Under the pieces are notes generated by a model, which saw only the letters and a program-made list of their open reading frames with translations, was not told where the DNA came from and made no database searches. Positions 18,583-26,452 of a stretch of DNA of 64,000 nucleotides are shown here, in pieces (the stretch's first letter is position 1; each line of letters opens with the position of its first letter). Both the position numbers and the translations under genes were made by a program. The DNA is from Pseudomonadota bacterium (lineage in GTDB: Bacteria > Pseudomonadota > Alphaproteobacteria > Rhizobiales > Xanthobacteraceae): contig JAEWJH010000036.1 of assembly GCA_023386635.1 (NCBI GenBank), positions 1 through 64,000 of the forward strand, read 5' to 3'.

Positions 18583-20411
18583 CAGTTGTGCCCGAGCGGC
18601 TCCGTCGCGGCGGCAAGCCAGGCGCGGGTGTCGTCGTCGACCAACGGTGACAGCGTATCGCGCGCCCGTGCATGGTAGCGGTCGATCCACCCGCGTTCGC
18701 TCGCCGACAGCATGGCCGGCTCGATCAGGCGGCGATCGATCGGCGCCAAGGTCAGCGTCTCGAAAGCATCGAGCGTGCGTTCCGCGCCGGCCGGTTCCGG
18801 ACCAGCCACGACCAGAACGAGATTCTCGATGCGGATGCCGTAGGCGCCGGTCTTGTAGTAGCCGGGCTCGTTCGAGAGGATCATGCCGCGCTCCAGCGGG
18901 ACGGTGCCGAGCTTGGAGATGCGGGCGGGGCCTTCGTGCACCGACAGATAGCTACCGACGCCGTGGCCGGTGCCGTGATCGAAATCGAGTCCGGCCTGCC
19001 ACAGCGGCAGCCGTGCCAGCGTGTCGATCTGCGCGCCGGTGGTGCCGCGCGGAAACACCGCGGTGGCGATGGCAATATGCCCGCGCAGCACGCGGGTGAA
19101 GCGGTCGCGCATCTCCGCGCCCGGTGTGCCGACCGCGATGGTGCGGGTCACGTCGGTGGTGCCGTCCTCGTATTGCGCGCCGGAATCGATCAGGAACACT
19201 TCGTCGAGGCCGATCCTGCGGTTGGTCGCGTTGGTGACGCGGTAATGCACGATCGCGCCGTTCGGTCCCGCGCCGGAAATGGTCGGGAACGAAACGTCTT
19301 TCAGCAGGCCGGTGTCGCGGCGGAAGCTCTCCAGCGCGGCGACAGCGTCGATCTCGGTCAGCCTGCCATGCGGCGCTTCGCGGTCGAACCAGGCGAGAAA
19401 ACGCACCAGCGCAGCGCCGTCACGCCGATGCGCGGCGCGGCTGCCGGCGATCTCGGTCTCGTTCTTCACCGCTTTCATCGCTGTCACCGGATCGGCGACG
19501 CGGGTCGTATGCGCGCCGGCGGATTCGAGGCGGCGCGTCAGCGCGTCTGCCCCGGTGCCGCGATCGAGCTGCACGGCGCGGCCCTTGAGGGCGTCGAGAT
19601 CAGCGAGGAAGGACGAGGGATCGCGCACGTCGGCGAGGTCTTCGAGTGCGGCGCGGGTTCGGTTGTCGAGTTTGCCGGCGGCGACATAGAGCGACGGCCG
19701 ACCGCTCGTCGGCACCAGCGCGAACGCGAGCGGCAGCGGCGTATGCGCGACATCGTTGCCGCGGATGTTAAATGCCCACGCGACATTGTGCGGGTCGGAG
19801 ATCACCAGCGTGTCGATCCGCTGATCGGCCAGCGTCTCGCGCAGGCGCGCGAGCTTGTCGCCGGCGGGTTCGCCCGCGTAGCGCGCATCGTGCAGATGTA
19901 CCGCGCCATTCGGCTCGGCCGGGCGGTCGGTCCAAACGCTGTCGATGGGATTGCCGTCGAGCGGCACCAGGGTCGCGCCGGCGGCGGCGCAAGCCTTCGT
20001 CAGTGTGTCGACCGCTTCGCTGGTGTGCAGCCACGGATCGTAACCGACCCTGGCGCCGTGGCGTAGATTCGCGCGCAGCCACTGGCCTGGCGGCTGCTCG
20101 ACCAGATGCGCGATCGCGAACACGCTCGTGTCGGTCTGCTCAGGCGCCTGCACCTGATAGCGGCCGTCGACGAACAGCGCCGCGCGGTCCGGCAGCACAA
20201 TCGCCGCGCCGGCCGAACCGGTGAACCCCGTGAGCCAGGCGAGCCGCTCATCGGCCGGTGCGACATATTCGTTCTGCTGACGGTCGGCGCGCGGAACAAT
20301 GAAACCGTCGAGGCCGCGTCGCTGCAATTCCGCGCGCAAGGCGGCGACGCGCGGCGCGATCTGCGCGCGGTCGCTGACGTCGTCGAATGTCTGGAAACGC
20401 GCCACGAACAT
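18582..20411 (-). CDS. Aminopeptidase P family Xaa-Pro aminopeptidase (M24B)
   Basis: Predicted cytoplasmic dinuclear metallopeptidase removing N-terminal residues before proline. The 609-residue protein has two creatinase-like N-terminal domains, then a pita-bread catalytic domain. Metal ligands are visible in LIDSGAQYEDGTTDVTRT (two Asp), GHGTGHGVGSYLSVHEGP (His), LSNEPGYY (Glu) and RIENLVLV (Glu). The size matches eukaryote-like three-domain aminopeptidase P rather than E. coli PepP. I chose the ATG at 20411 (MFVARFQTFDD); an ATG four codons earlier (20423) is possible. It overlaps the MFS gene by one base. Confidence 0.9.
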   Translation of the reverse strand: MFVARFQTFDDVSDRAQIAPRVAALRAELQRRGLDGFIVPRADRQQNEYVAPADERLAWLTGFTGSAGAAIVLPDRAALFVDGRYQVQAPEQTDTSVFAIAHLVEQPPGQWLRANLRHGARVGYDPWLHTSEAVDTLTKACAAAGATLVPLDGNPIDSVWTDRPAEPNGAVHLHDARYAGEPAGDKLARLRETLADQRIDTLVISDPHNVAWAFNIRGNDVAHTPLPLAFALVPTSGRPSLYVAAGKLDNRTRAALEDLADVRDPSSFLADLDALKGRAVQLDRGTGADALTRRLESAGAHTTRVADPVTAMKAVKNETEIAGSRAAHRRDGAALVRFLAWFDREAPHGRLTEIDAVAALESFRRDTGLLKDVSFPTISGAGPNGAIVHYRVTNATNRRIGLDEVFLIDSGAQYEDGTTDVTRTIAVGTPGAEMRDRFTRVLRGHIAIATAVFPRGTTGAQIDTLARLPLWQAGLDFDHGTGHGVGSYLSVHEGPARISKLGTVPLERGMILSNEPGYYKTGAYGIRIENLVLVVAGPEPAGAERTLDAFETLTLAPIDRRLIEPAMLSASERGWIDRYHARARDTLSPLVDDDTRAWLAAATEPLGHN

Positions 20412-20670
20412 GAGTCGCACCATAGGGATTGCCCGAAACGGCGGCAAACGAAGCGGTCATGCGCTGTTGCATCATCGTCATGCAGGTTGCCGACGCGGCA
20501 GGCACCAAAACGCACAAGCGTTAATCGCCGTTAACCCCGCATGCGAAACTGCAAAGCTGCCCTCTCGCACTTGCGAGTGGCGCTTTGTTGCGATGCAGCA
20601 TAGGTTGCTTTCGGGTCAGGGGAAATGCCGGGAGTGTCCTCAAACCTTCTGGATAAGACGGAGACACACC

Positions 20671-20841
20671 ATGGTTCTGACGAGTTTTATCGCCCGCCTT
20701 TATCGCCGTTTCCTCGAAGCGCAGAAGCGCCGCGCCGAGCGGGAAATCGCCATGCACCGGCATCTGCTGCCGCATGATCTCGAAGTGTATGGCAACCGGC
20801 TGATCCACCGCAGCGAAGACGCGCTGCCGTTCGGCCGCTAA
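20671..20841 (+). CDS. Small basic helical protein, DUF1127-like
   Basis: A 56-residue protein, rich in Arg, His and Glu, with an N-terminal MVLTSFIARLYRRF amphipathic stretch and a HRHLLPHDLEVYGN segment resembling short DUF1127 proteins. AAGACGGAG precedes the ATG at a workable distance. It stands alone between divergent aminopeptidase P and convergent prmA. Function is unknown. About 230 bases upstream carry no other gene and may hold its promoter. Confidence 0.62.
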   Translation: MVLTSFIARLYRRFLEAQKRRAEREIAMHRHLLPHDLEVYGNRLIHRSEDALPFGR

Positions 20842-20854
20842 CAGCCATCTCCGG

Positions 20855-21841
20855 TCATCCGCGGTCGCCGGGACCGCGGAGAGACCGCGGCTTGCGCGCG
20901 AGCGGTTTGCGCATCAGCAGCGTAATCCACTGATCGAGCGGAAAGCGGCGCTCCAGCACCAGCCCGCGCGCGCGATAGGCGGCCAGCGCCGCATGGGCGT
21001 GCACCGGCAACAGTCCCGATAGGACCACATAGCCGCCCGGCGCCAGCAGCGCCGCGATCGGCGTCGCCATCCGCACCAGCGGACCCAGCAGGATATTCGC
21101 GAAGATCAGATCGTAGGGCGCGCCGTTGCCGATCCGCGCATCGGCGACACCGGCGGCGCGCAGCGCGACAACCGAAGTTGCCGCGCGGTTGAGCGCCGCG
21201 TTGGCGCGCGCCGCCACCACCGCGACCGGATCAATGTCGGAGGCGATCGCGCCCACATGCCAGCGCCGCGCCGCGGCGATAGCGAGCACGCCGGTGCCGG
21301 TGCCGACATCGAGCACGCGCTGCGGTTTGAAATGGCGGGCGAGGGCATCGAGCGCCAGCAGGCAGCCGCGCGTGGTGCCGTGGTGGCCGGTGCCGAAAGC
21401 GAGTGCCGCCTCGATCTCCAGACCGATGCGGTTCGAGCCGACGCCGGCGCGGTCATGCGAGCCGTGGACGCGGAAGCGGCCGGCATCGACCGGGGTGAGG
21501 CCGGCGAGGCTCGCCGTCACCCAATCGATCGCCGCGACCGTCTCGAACGTCAGGTTCGCCCCGGCCGCGTCATTTCCCGCCATCTGGACCAGCGCGCGGA
21601 TCGCCGCTTCGTCCGGCTGGTTGCTGAAATGCACCTCCACGCACCAGCGGCCGTCGTCGCTCTCGAACGCCGCGGCGGCGGTGTCGTCCGGCGGCAGGCT
21701 TTCATGCAGTATGGTGGCGATGCGTTTCGCCGTGGCTTCGTCGGTGAAGGCGCGGGCGAGAACGGTGGGGGCGGGAGTCGGAAGGAGAATGGGAGCGATC
21801 CTGCGCGGCGGGATGCCGACGAATATTCTAGAGTCTTTCAC
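20855..21841 (-). CDS. prmA: Ribosomal protein L11 methyltransferase PrmA
   Basis: Predicted SAM-dependent methyltransferase that trimethylates ribosomal protein L11. The 328-residue protein has an N-terminal alpha/beta recognition domain and a C-terminal Rossmann domain with SAM motif I VLDVGTGTGVLAIAAAR and the motif NILLGPLV. AFGTGHHGTTRGCL is the PrmA-specific segment before motif I. The only upstream start I find is GTG at 21841. That codon lies inside a 14-bp inverted repeat, and the first 25 residues look unconserved, so the true start is uncertain. Confidence 0.88.
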   Translation of the reverse strand: MKDSRIFVGIPPRRIAPILLPTPAPTVLARAFTDEATAKRIATILHESLPPDDTAAAAFESDDGRWCVEVHFSNQPDEAAIRALVQMAGNDAAGANLTFETVAAIDWVTASLAGLTPVDAGRFRVHGSHDRAGVGSNRIGLEIEAALAFGTGHHGTTRGCLLALDALARHFKPQRVLDVGTGTGVLAIAAARRWHVGAIASDIDPVAVVAARANAALNRAATSVVALRAAGVADARIGNGAPYDLIFANILLGPLVRMATPIAALLAPGGYVVLSGLLPVHAHAALAAYRARGLVLERRFPLDQWITLLMRKPLARKPRSLRGPGDRG

Positions 21842-21881
21842 CGTTTCTTTGAACCACCTTTTCTTTGAACGGTGAAAGACT
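21832..21881. repeat. Perfect 14-bp inverted repeat at the prmA start
   Basis: AGTCTTTCACCGTT (21832-21845) pairs with its reverse complement at 21868-21881 across a 22-base loop; the segment TTTCTTTGAAC also occurs twice inside. In RNA from the minus strand the hairpin would bury the GTG start of prmA. It could be a regulatory structure or a repeat-derived element. Confidence 0.65.
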
Positions 21882-21892
21882 GCAGATTTTTA

Positions 21893-21955
21893 CTTTATCG
21901 CATTTTCTCCCACGCGAACCGGCAACCACTTCGCTCGAAAATACTCTAAAGCCGA
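21893..21955. repeat. Intergenic repeat, family C
   Basis: Second copy of the element described at 5040-5104, in the same orientation: TTTTCTCCCACGCGAACCGG, then CCACTTCGCTCGAAAA. It lies between the prmA start and the 3' end of the L,D-transpeptidase gene. Confidence 0.72.
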
Positions 21956-22017
21956 ACCGCGCGGCGGCGATCCCTTTTCACCGAAAAGTTTTCATCCGTG
22001 CGCTTTTAAACCGGCCA

Positions 22018-22800
22018 CTACCAGCTGTTGAACACCCCGCGCGGGCGATCATAGAACCGGCCCGGCGCGTCGGGATATTCGTAGCGGCGCGGCGCGATCT
22101 CCTCGCCGTAATAGCGCTCGCGCGCGGCCCGTGAACGGCCCGGTTGATAACCGTAATACCGTGCATCGGCCTGCGCTTCCATCCGCGCCTGCGCGCGGGC
22201 TTGTTCAGCACGGCTTTGCGCCGCCCGGGCGGCGGCGCGTTCACGCTCCAGATCCCACCAGTTGGCGTCGCCGTTGCCGCCCCAGCCGTCGGCGACGGCC
22301 GGATCCCGGGCCGGATCGACCGCACGCGGCGCGCGCCGCGCCATCGGCACGCCGGCGCCGGAAGGAATTTCGCCCCGAAGCACGACGCGGGTGTTGAGTA
22401 CGCCGTCCTGCTTCACCAGACCGAACAGCAGCCGTGCATGGTCGGTGGAGAGCCGGACGCAGCCATGGGAGGCCGGCGTGCCGAGCCGCTTGGCGTCGAG
22501 TGTGCCGTGGATCGCGTGGCCCTGTTGCGTGAAGAAGATGGAATGCGGCATCGGCGCGTCATCCCATTCCTTGGAGTAGTGGTCCGCTTCCATGCGGAAG
22601 GCGCGGAAAGAACCGCTCGGCGTGTCGTGGCCGGCTTTGCCGGTGGAGACCGGCCAGTTGTAGAGCTCGTGACCGTTCATCTCGACGGTCATGCGCTGCG
22701 CGCTTTTGTCGACGGTGATCAGGATCGCTGCGCTCGCCTGCGTGACGGTGAGCGCAGCGAAAGAGGCCACAGCGGCAGCCAAAATCCACAAACGTTTCAT
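22018..22800 (-). CDS. L,D-transpeptidase (YkuD domain)
   Basis: Predicted secreted enzyme making 3-3 peptidoglycan cross-links or anchoring proteins to peptidoglycan. Start 22800 gives a clean signal peptide (MKRLWILAAAV, cleavage near ASA-A). The YkuD domain follows, with catalytic motif HGTLDAKRLGTPASHGCVRL (about residues 100-120; the Cys is the nucleophile). The last 100 residues are Arg/Tyr/Ala-rich with an ERERAAARAAQSRAEQARAQ coiled-coil stretch and a PRRYEYPDAPGRFYDRP tail, presumably disordered. It is transcribed with the same polarity as prmA but about 180 bases and a repeat separate them. Substrate choice cannot be told. Confidence 0.9.
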   Translation of the reverse strand: MKRLWILAAAVASFAALTVTQASAAILITVDKSAQRMTVEMNGHELYNWPVSTGKAGHDTPSGSFRAFRMEADHYSKEWDDAPMPHSIFFTQQGHAIHGTLDAKRLGTPASHGCVRLSTDHARLLFGLVKQDGVLNTRVVLRGEIPSGAGVPMARRAPRAVDPARDPAVADGWGGNGDANWWDLERERAAARAAQSRAEQARAQARMEAQADARYYGYQPGRSRAARERYYGEEIAPRRYEYPDAPGRFYDRPRGVFNSW

Positions 22801-22927
22801 CAAACCAACTTCTCCGGATGCCAGGCATCCACATAACGTCACGGCGCCCTGGAGCATAAGGCCAGTCGACTGTGTTTGTTCCGCTGCTGCGACGCAAGGC
22901 CCCGCTCTTCATGAGCGCGTGGGCGCG

Positions 22928-23395
22928 TCAGTTGCCCAATTCCAGCACCCAGTACCGCCGGCCGGATTCCGCGCGCGCTGAGGCGAGGCCGTAACCGGTG
23001 ACATCACGCCGCAGCATATTGGCGCGGTGGCCCGACGAGCGGCTCCATTGCCGGATGGCGCAGGCTTCGTCCTCGCAACCGTAGGACACATTTTCCGCCG
23101 CTGCGCCCGAGCTCACCGCATCGAGCCGCTGCCGGAAACCGGCATGGTCGAGGCGGTTGCGGGCGGCAAGATCGCGCGCATGAGCATCGGCTGCGGCGGC
23201 GAGGCCGGCATGAAATTGCAGCGGCGGCCGCTTGTGGCTCGCTCGGAAGCTGTTGAGGTCCATTGCCTTCAGGTCCACGGCCTTCAGGTCCATGGCCGCC
23301 GCGCCGGTGGTCAGCGCACACCCGGCCAGCGCACACCCAACCAACACATATCCGACCAGCACCAAGGGACATGCAGCCATCAGGCGGCGGAACAT
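22928..23395 (-). CDS. CAP/SCP-domain protein
   Basis: A 155-residue exported protein. The N terminus is hydrophobic with a possible lipobox (LAGC or VGC near residues 20-26). A short CAP domain follows: HAGLAAAADAHARDLAARNRLDH (family His), AENVSYG, QWSRSSGHRANML (second His) and GYGLASA. Directly after the signal is a three-fold tandem repeat of a MDLKA unit (about residues 35-47), visible in DNA as three near-identical 15-base blocks. Bacterial CAP proteins are poorly characterised; no activity can be assigned. It lies 127 bases upstream of the L,D-transpeptidase gene on the same strand. Confidence 0.8.
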   Translation of the reverse strand: MFRRLMAACPLVLVGYVLVGCALAGCALTTGAAAMDLKAVDLKAMDLNSFRASHKRPPLQFHAGLAAAADAHARDLAARNRLDHAGFRQRLDAVSSGAAAENVSYGCEDEACAIRQWSRSSGHRANMLRRDVTGYGLASARAESGRRYWVLELGN

Positions 23396-23463
23396 CTTGC
23401 ATCCCTCACAGTTGGGGCAATACTCGACCCCGGTTCCATCAGCATCATAGCCGTGTACCCGAC

Positions 23464-23646
23464 ATGCCGCCTAAATTCCCGACCCGGACCGATGCTTATG
23501 TGCAGTGCGGCTGCGGCGGCACCATGGCGATCGCGACGGTGGAGCCGATCCCCGACAAGCCGCTGGTAATGCGCCACACCTATCGCTGCCTCGACTGCGG
23601 CCGCGAGGAGCGGTTCGAGGTGGCCAAGAAGGGCGTCGGCGACTAG
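23464..23646 (+). CDS. Small zinc-ribbon-like protein
   Basis: A 60-residue protein with two cysteine pairs, CGCGG near residue 15 and CLDCG near 43, spaced as in a zinc ribbon (C-x-C, about 25 residues, C-x2-C). ATG 23464 gives MPPKFPTRTDAYVQ; longer upstream in-frame starts would run back through the CAP gene promoter. No partner or function is evident. A DUF3309 gene follows on the same strand after 89 bases. Confidence 0.6.
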   Translation: MPPKFPTRTDAYVQCGCGGTMAIATVEPIPDKPLVMRHTYRCLDCGREERFEVAKKGVGD

Positions 23647-23735
23647 CGGCCGGAACCAGTTTCCCCCTTCCGAGTTATTTTGCCCGACGCGACCGCGGTG
23701 GCCGCGATGCGAACGACCGTGCCGGACATTGAACC

Positions 23736-23894
23736 ATGCGTACGATTCTTCTGATCATCGCCATTCTGCTGGTGCTCGGCGCGTTGCCGACGTGGCCCTA
23801 TAGCGCCGACTGGGGTTATTACCCGTCCGGCGGTCTGCTGGTCGTGCTGCTGATTCTCGTCGTGTTCGTCCTGTTGCGCCGCACGCCCCGCTAG
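23736..23894 (+). CDS. DUF3309 family small membrane protein
   Basis: A 52-residue protein, essentially two hydrophobic segments (ILLIIAILLVLGALPTWPY and LLVVLLILVVFVLLRR) joined by the conserved SADWGYYPSGG turn. This pattern is the DUF3309 family, widespread in proteobacteria and of unknown function. It is shorter than many gene-finder cut-offs. Predicted inner-membrane location with a basic C terminus. Confidence 0.82.
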   Translation: MRTILLIIAILLVLGALPTWPYSADWGYYPSGGLLVVLLILVVFVLLRRTPR

Positions 23895-24063
23895 AGCGTT
23901 TCCCTGCACGCAATTGCCGATGTGTTGTCATCGCGTGTCGCGCGCAAGATGTCGCGGCGCCGCGACGCCGAGGCGCAGGATCGTGATACGAATGCAGACA
24001 ACAAACTGTCACGTTCGCGCGTTAGTGCGGCAGGCGATGCGACCGCCTCATTGGAATACGACG

Positions 24064-24468
24064 ATGGAAATGCCCGCCAAGCTCGCTGACGTCACGCTCG
24101 CCGATCGCTCGCTGGTTGAAGCGCTGACGCTCCGCCCCAACAGCAAGTCCTCTCACATTCGCCTGACACGCGTGTTCGACACGGAGTTGACGCGCACCAT
24201 CGGCGATGCCTTCGATGCCGTGTGGGCCGAGGTGGTGAAGGACCCGCGCTATTCGCCGGCGGAGCTTGAATTCGCGCGCGGCTATCTTGCTGAACGCATC
24301 ATCGATCTCGCCCAGAAAGGCGAGGCCGATCCGGCGCGGCTGCGCGAGGAGGGCTGCGCGCTATTTCATCTGGTGCAGGCGGCGCAAGCCAACGCCACGA
24401 GGGCGGGAACGTCAGAAGCGTCCGCCGCGTTGTCGTCGCACGGCGCGCCGGGTGACAACCGGCCGTAA
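24064..24468 (+). CDS. Conserved hypothetical protein, helical
   Basis: A 134-residue soluble protein without a signal peptide. Start 24064 (MEMPAKLADVTLAD) is chosen because upstream in-frame residues are Arg/Cys-rich and look non-coding. The middle (TRTIGDAFDAVWAEVVKDPRYSPAELEFARGYLAERIIDLAQKG, read in parts) is predicted helical, and the C terminus is low-complexity. I do not recognise the family. Confidence 0.5.
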   Translation: MEMPAKLADVTLADRSLVEALTLRPNSKSSHIRLTRVFDTELTRTIGDAFDAVWAEVVKDPRYSPAELEFARGYLAERIIDLAQKGEADPARLREEGCALFHLVQAAQANATRAGTSEASAALSSHGAPGDNRP

Positions 24469-24578
24469 CGGGGACGATCGACGCAGCTGATTTTGCCGGT
24501 TTCTGGCTGCGGCAACAACGCATCGGTACGCGTTTGGTCTGACCTGTTCCCGGCGCGCTACTTTTTCTTGTTAAGCGA

Positions 24579-24678
24579 CGTCGTTCCCATATGCCCGTAT
24601 TCATTGCGCGCATCCGCGGCTTGCTTTGTTGTCCCGGAAGAAGACGTGGATGCGCGGAACACGTCCGCGCATGACGGC
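24579..24678. repeat. Palindromic intergenic repeat, family A
   Basis: Two inverted arms (GCGCGCATCCGCG and GACGTGGATGCGCGG ... CCGCGCATGACGG) flank a spacer. It is one of six family A copies in the window. With the family B copy at 24719-24783 and a short CT-rich tract (about 24690-24716), it fills the 431-base gap 24469-24899, where I see no gene. Confidence 0.7.
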
Positions 24679-24718
24679 TGAGAGAGTGGGCACACACTCT
24701 CTCTCTTTCTCTCTCAAA

Positions 24719-24783
24719 GCCTCATGGTGAGGAGGCGCACCGGAGCGCATCGCGCGAAGGCGGAGCATCTCGAACCATGAGGC
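24719..24783. repeat. Palindromic intergenic repeat, family B
   Basis: CCTCATGGTGAGGAGGCGC pairs with GCATCTCGAACCATGAGG, both arms of the family B element, here in a short form. Confidence 0.75.
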
Positions 24784-24899
24784 GGAGCGAAAGTTGCGTG
24801 TCTCGCTCTCCGCCGTCAGGCCCGGCTTTGTGACGGGCTTGAACCGGCAGGCGCTCCGGCGCGACTATGGGTTATCGCCCTTGACCGGAGTGACGCGCC

Positions 24900-25490
24900 A
24901 TGACGTACCGTGCCCTGAGCCTCCGCCTGTCGCTGGTCGCCGCCGTCTGTGCCGTCGTCGGAATGGCCCATCCGGCGGCGGCCGAGATCGAGAAATTCAT
25001 GAATCCCTGCGATGGCGGGGTTTGCGCCTTCTTCCGGGCCTCGACCGCCGTGCCGGAAGGCTGGGCCGAGCACGCGGAGGCGACCCGCGAACTGCGGGTG
25101 CAGATGCTGCTGCCCAAGGGCCAGGACTTCGATGAAGCCCCGGCCAAGATCTACACGCTGGTGCGGTACAACGCCGGCCGCAAGCTGCAGGTTGCCGATA
25201 TCGTCAAGGATACCTATGCGGATTGGCGCAGCCGCGCCAAAGCCGCCAAATTGGCCGCCACGCCGGAAAAGCTCGCCGATATCGCCCGCGCCGATGGCAA
25301 GCCGGCCTTCGTCAGCCATCGGTTCGAGGCGCCACGGCTGAAGGAGCAAGGCTTCGAGCGCACCTCGATCACAACCGATACCGACAAGGACGGCAATTCG
25401 TTCTTCGTGATCGTCGTGCTGTCCGCGAATTCCCGGGATGCATTTGTGAAGGCCGAAGGTGCCTACAATTCGATCCTCAAATCGTATTAA
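24900..25490 (+). CDS. Exported hypothetical protein
   Basis: A 196-residue protein with an N-terminal signal peptide (LSLVAAVCAVVGMAHPAAA, cleavage near AAA-E at about 29). The mature part holds a FMNPCDGGVCAFFRAS segment with two cysteines that could form a disulphide, then a mixed alpha/beta domain. I do not recognise a family. It ends eight bases before the first MaoC-like gene and may share its transcript, although secretion does not fit an obvious common pathway. Confidence 0.68.
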   Translation: MTYRALSLRLSLVAAVCAVVGMAHPAAAEIEKFMNPCDGGVCAFFRASTAVPEGWAEHAEATRELRVQMLLPKGQDFDEAPAKIYTLVRYNAGRKLQVADIVKDTYADWRSRAKAAKLAATPEKLADIARADGKPAFVSHRFEAPRLKEQGFERTSITTDTDKDGNSFFVIVVLSANSRDAFVKAEGAYNSILKSY

Positions 25491-25498
25491 CTCGGGGC

Positions 25499-25972
25499 AT
25501 GCCGAAACGCGATTTGCCGAAACGCGCCTATGAGGATTTTCCCCCCGGTCTCGAACTGACCCTCGGTCCGCGCCACGTGACGCGCGACGAGATCGTCGCC
25601 TTCGCGGCGGAGTTCGACCCGCAGCCGATGCACCTCGACGAGGAGGCCGGGCGCCGCTCGATGCTCGGCGGCCTCGCCGGCTCCGGCTGGCACACCTGCT
25701 GCCTGATGATGCGGCTGATCGCCGACGAGATGCTGGCGCAGTCGACGTCCATGGGTTCGCCCGGCGTCGAGGAGATCAAATGGATCGCGCCGCTGCGGCC
25801 GGACAGCGATATCACCGTCAAGGCCACCGTGACCGGTGCGCGGCGCTCGCGCAGCCGTCCGGAGATGGGGCTGGTCAATTTCCGCTACGACGTGCACGAC
25901 CAGCACGGCACCCACATCATGGCCGTGACATCGACGATGATGCTCGGGACCCGCGAAAGCCAACCGGCATGA
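25499..25972 (+). CDS. MaoC-like hotdog dehydratase, first of tandem pair
   Basis: A 157-residue single-hotdog protein of the MaoC/(R)-specific enoyl-CoA hydratase family. The FDPQPMHLDEEAG segment near residue 40 keeps the Asp and His expected to activate water. Family-typical GLAGSGWHTCCLMMRL and IKWIAPLRPDSDITVKATV follow. Start 25499 gives MPKRDLPKR; an upstream frame extension lies inside the previous gene. The stop overlaps the next ATG (ATGA). The actual acyl-CoA substrate is unknown; NodN-like or mesaconyl-CoA-hydratase-like roles are alternatives. Confidence 0.82.
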   Translation: MPKRDLPKRAYEDFPPGLELTLGPRHVTRDEIVAFAAEFDPQPMHLDEEAGRRSMLGGLAGSGWHTCCLMMRLIADEMLAQSTSMGSPGVEEIKWIAPLRPDSDITVKATVTGARRSRSRPEMGLVNFRYDVHDQHGTHIMAVTSTMMLGTRESQPA

Positions 25973-26442
25973 AGTTCTTCGACGATCTGCGCGTCGGCGA
26001 CCGGTTCGAGGTCGGCCAGCACCATTTCTCGGCGGAGAGCATCAAATCCTTCGCGACGCGCTTCGACCCGCAGCCGTTTCATCTCGACGAAGCGGCGGCG
26101 GCCAAGTCGCATTTCGGCGCGCTGTGCGCATCGGGCTGGCAGGTGGCGATCGTCTGGATGCCGCTGATGGTGGCGTTTCGCAAACGCCTGGCCGAGGAGA
26201 TGCGCGCGCGCGGCGAAACGCCGGCGGTCACCGGACCGGCGCCGGGCATTCGCGATCTGAAATGGCTCAAGCCGGTCTATGCCGGCGACACGATCACCTA
26301 CGCGACCGAGATCACCGCGATGCGGACGTCGTCCAGCCGGCCGGAATGGGGACTGGCGACGCTGCTGACCACCGGCGACAACCAGAACGGCGAGCGCGTG
26401 ATTTCGTTCGACAGCATTTCGTTCGTGCCGCGTCGGGTCTGA
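25969..26442 (+). CDS. MaoC-like hotdog dehydratase, second of tandem pair
   Basis: A 157-residue MaoC-like protein, the same length as its upstream neighbour and clearly related: FDPQPFHLDE, ASGWQVAIVWM and SSRPEWGLAT align with FDPQPMHLDE, GSGWHTCCLMM and RSRPEMGLVN. The catalytic Asp/His pair is retained, so both subunits look active. The ATG overlaps the previous stop by four bases, suggesting coordinated synthesis and perhaps a heterodimer. An MFS gene starts 10 bases downstream. Confidence 0.83.
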   Translation: MKFFDDLRVGDRFEVGQHHFSAESIKSFATRFDPQPFHLDEAAAAKSHFGALCASGWQVAIVWMPLMVAFRKRLAEEMRARGETPAVTGPAPGIRDLKWLKPVYAGDTITYATEITAMRTSSSRPEWGLATLLTTGDNQNGERVISFDSISFVPRRV

Positions 26443-26452
26443 TGCGGAGAGC

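Noticed and set aside
20525..20540. TTAATCGCCGTTAAC as a CtrA site upstream of the 56-residue protein gene
   Set aside because: The spacing between TTAA words is six, not seven, and it lies about 135 bases from the start codon.
24690..24716. CT-rich tract as a possible regulatory microsatellite
   Set aside because: It is short and imperfect, far from a plausible start site, and next to repeat copies; nothing supports phase variation.
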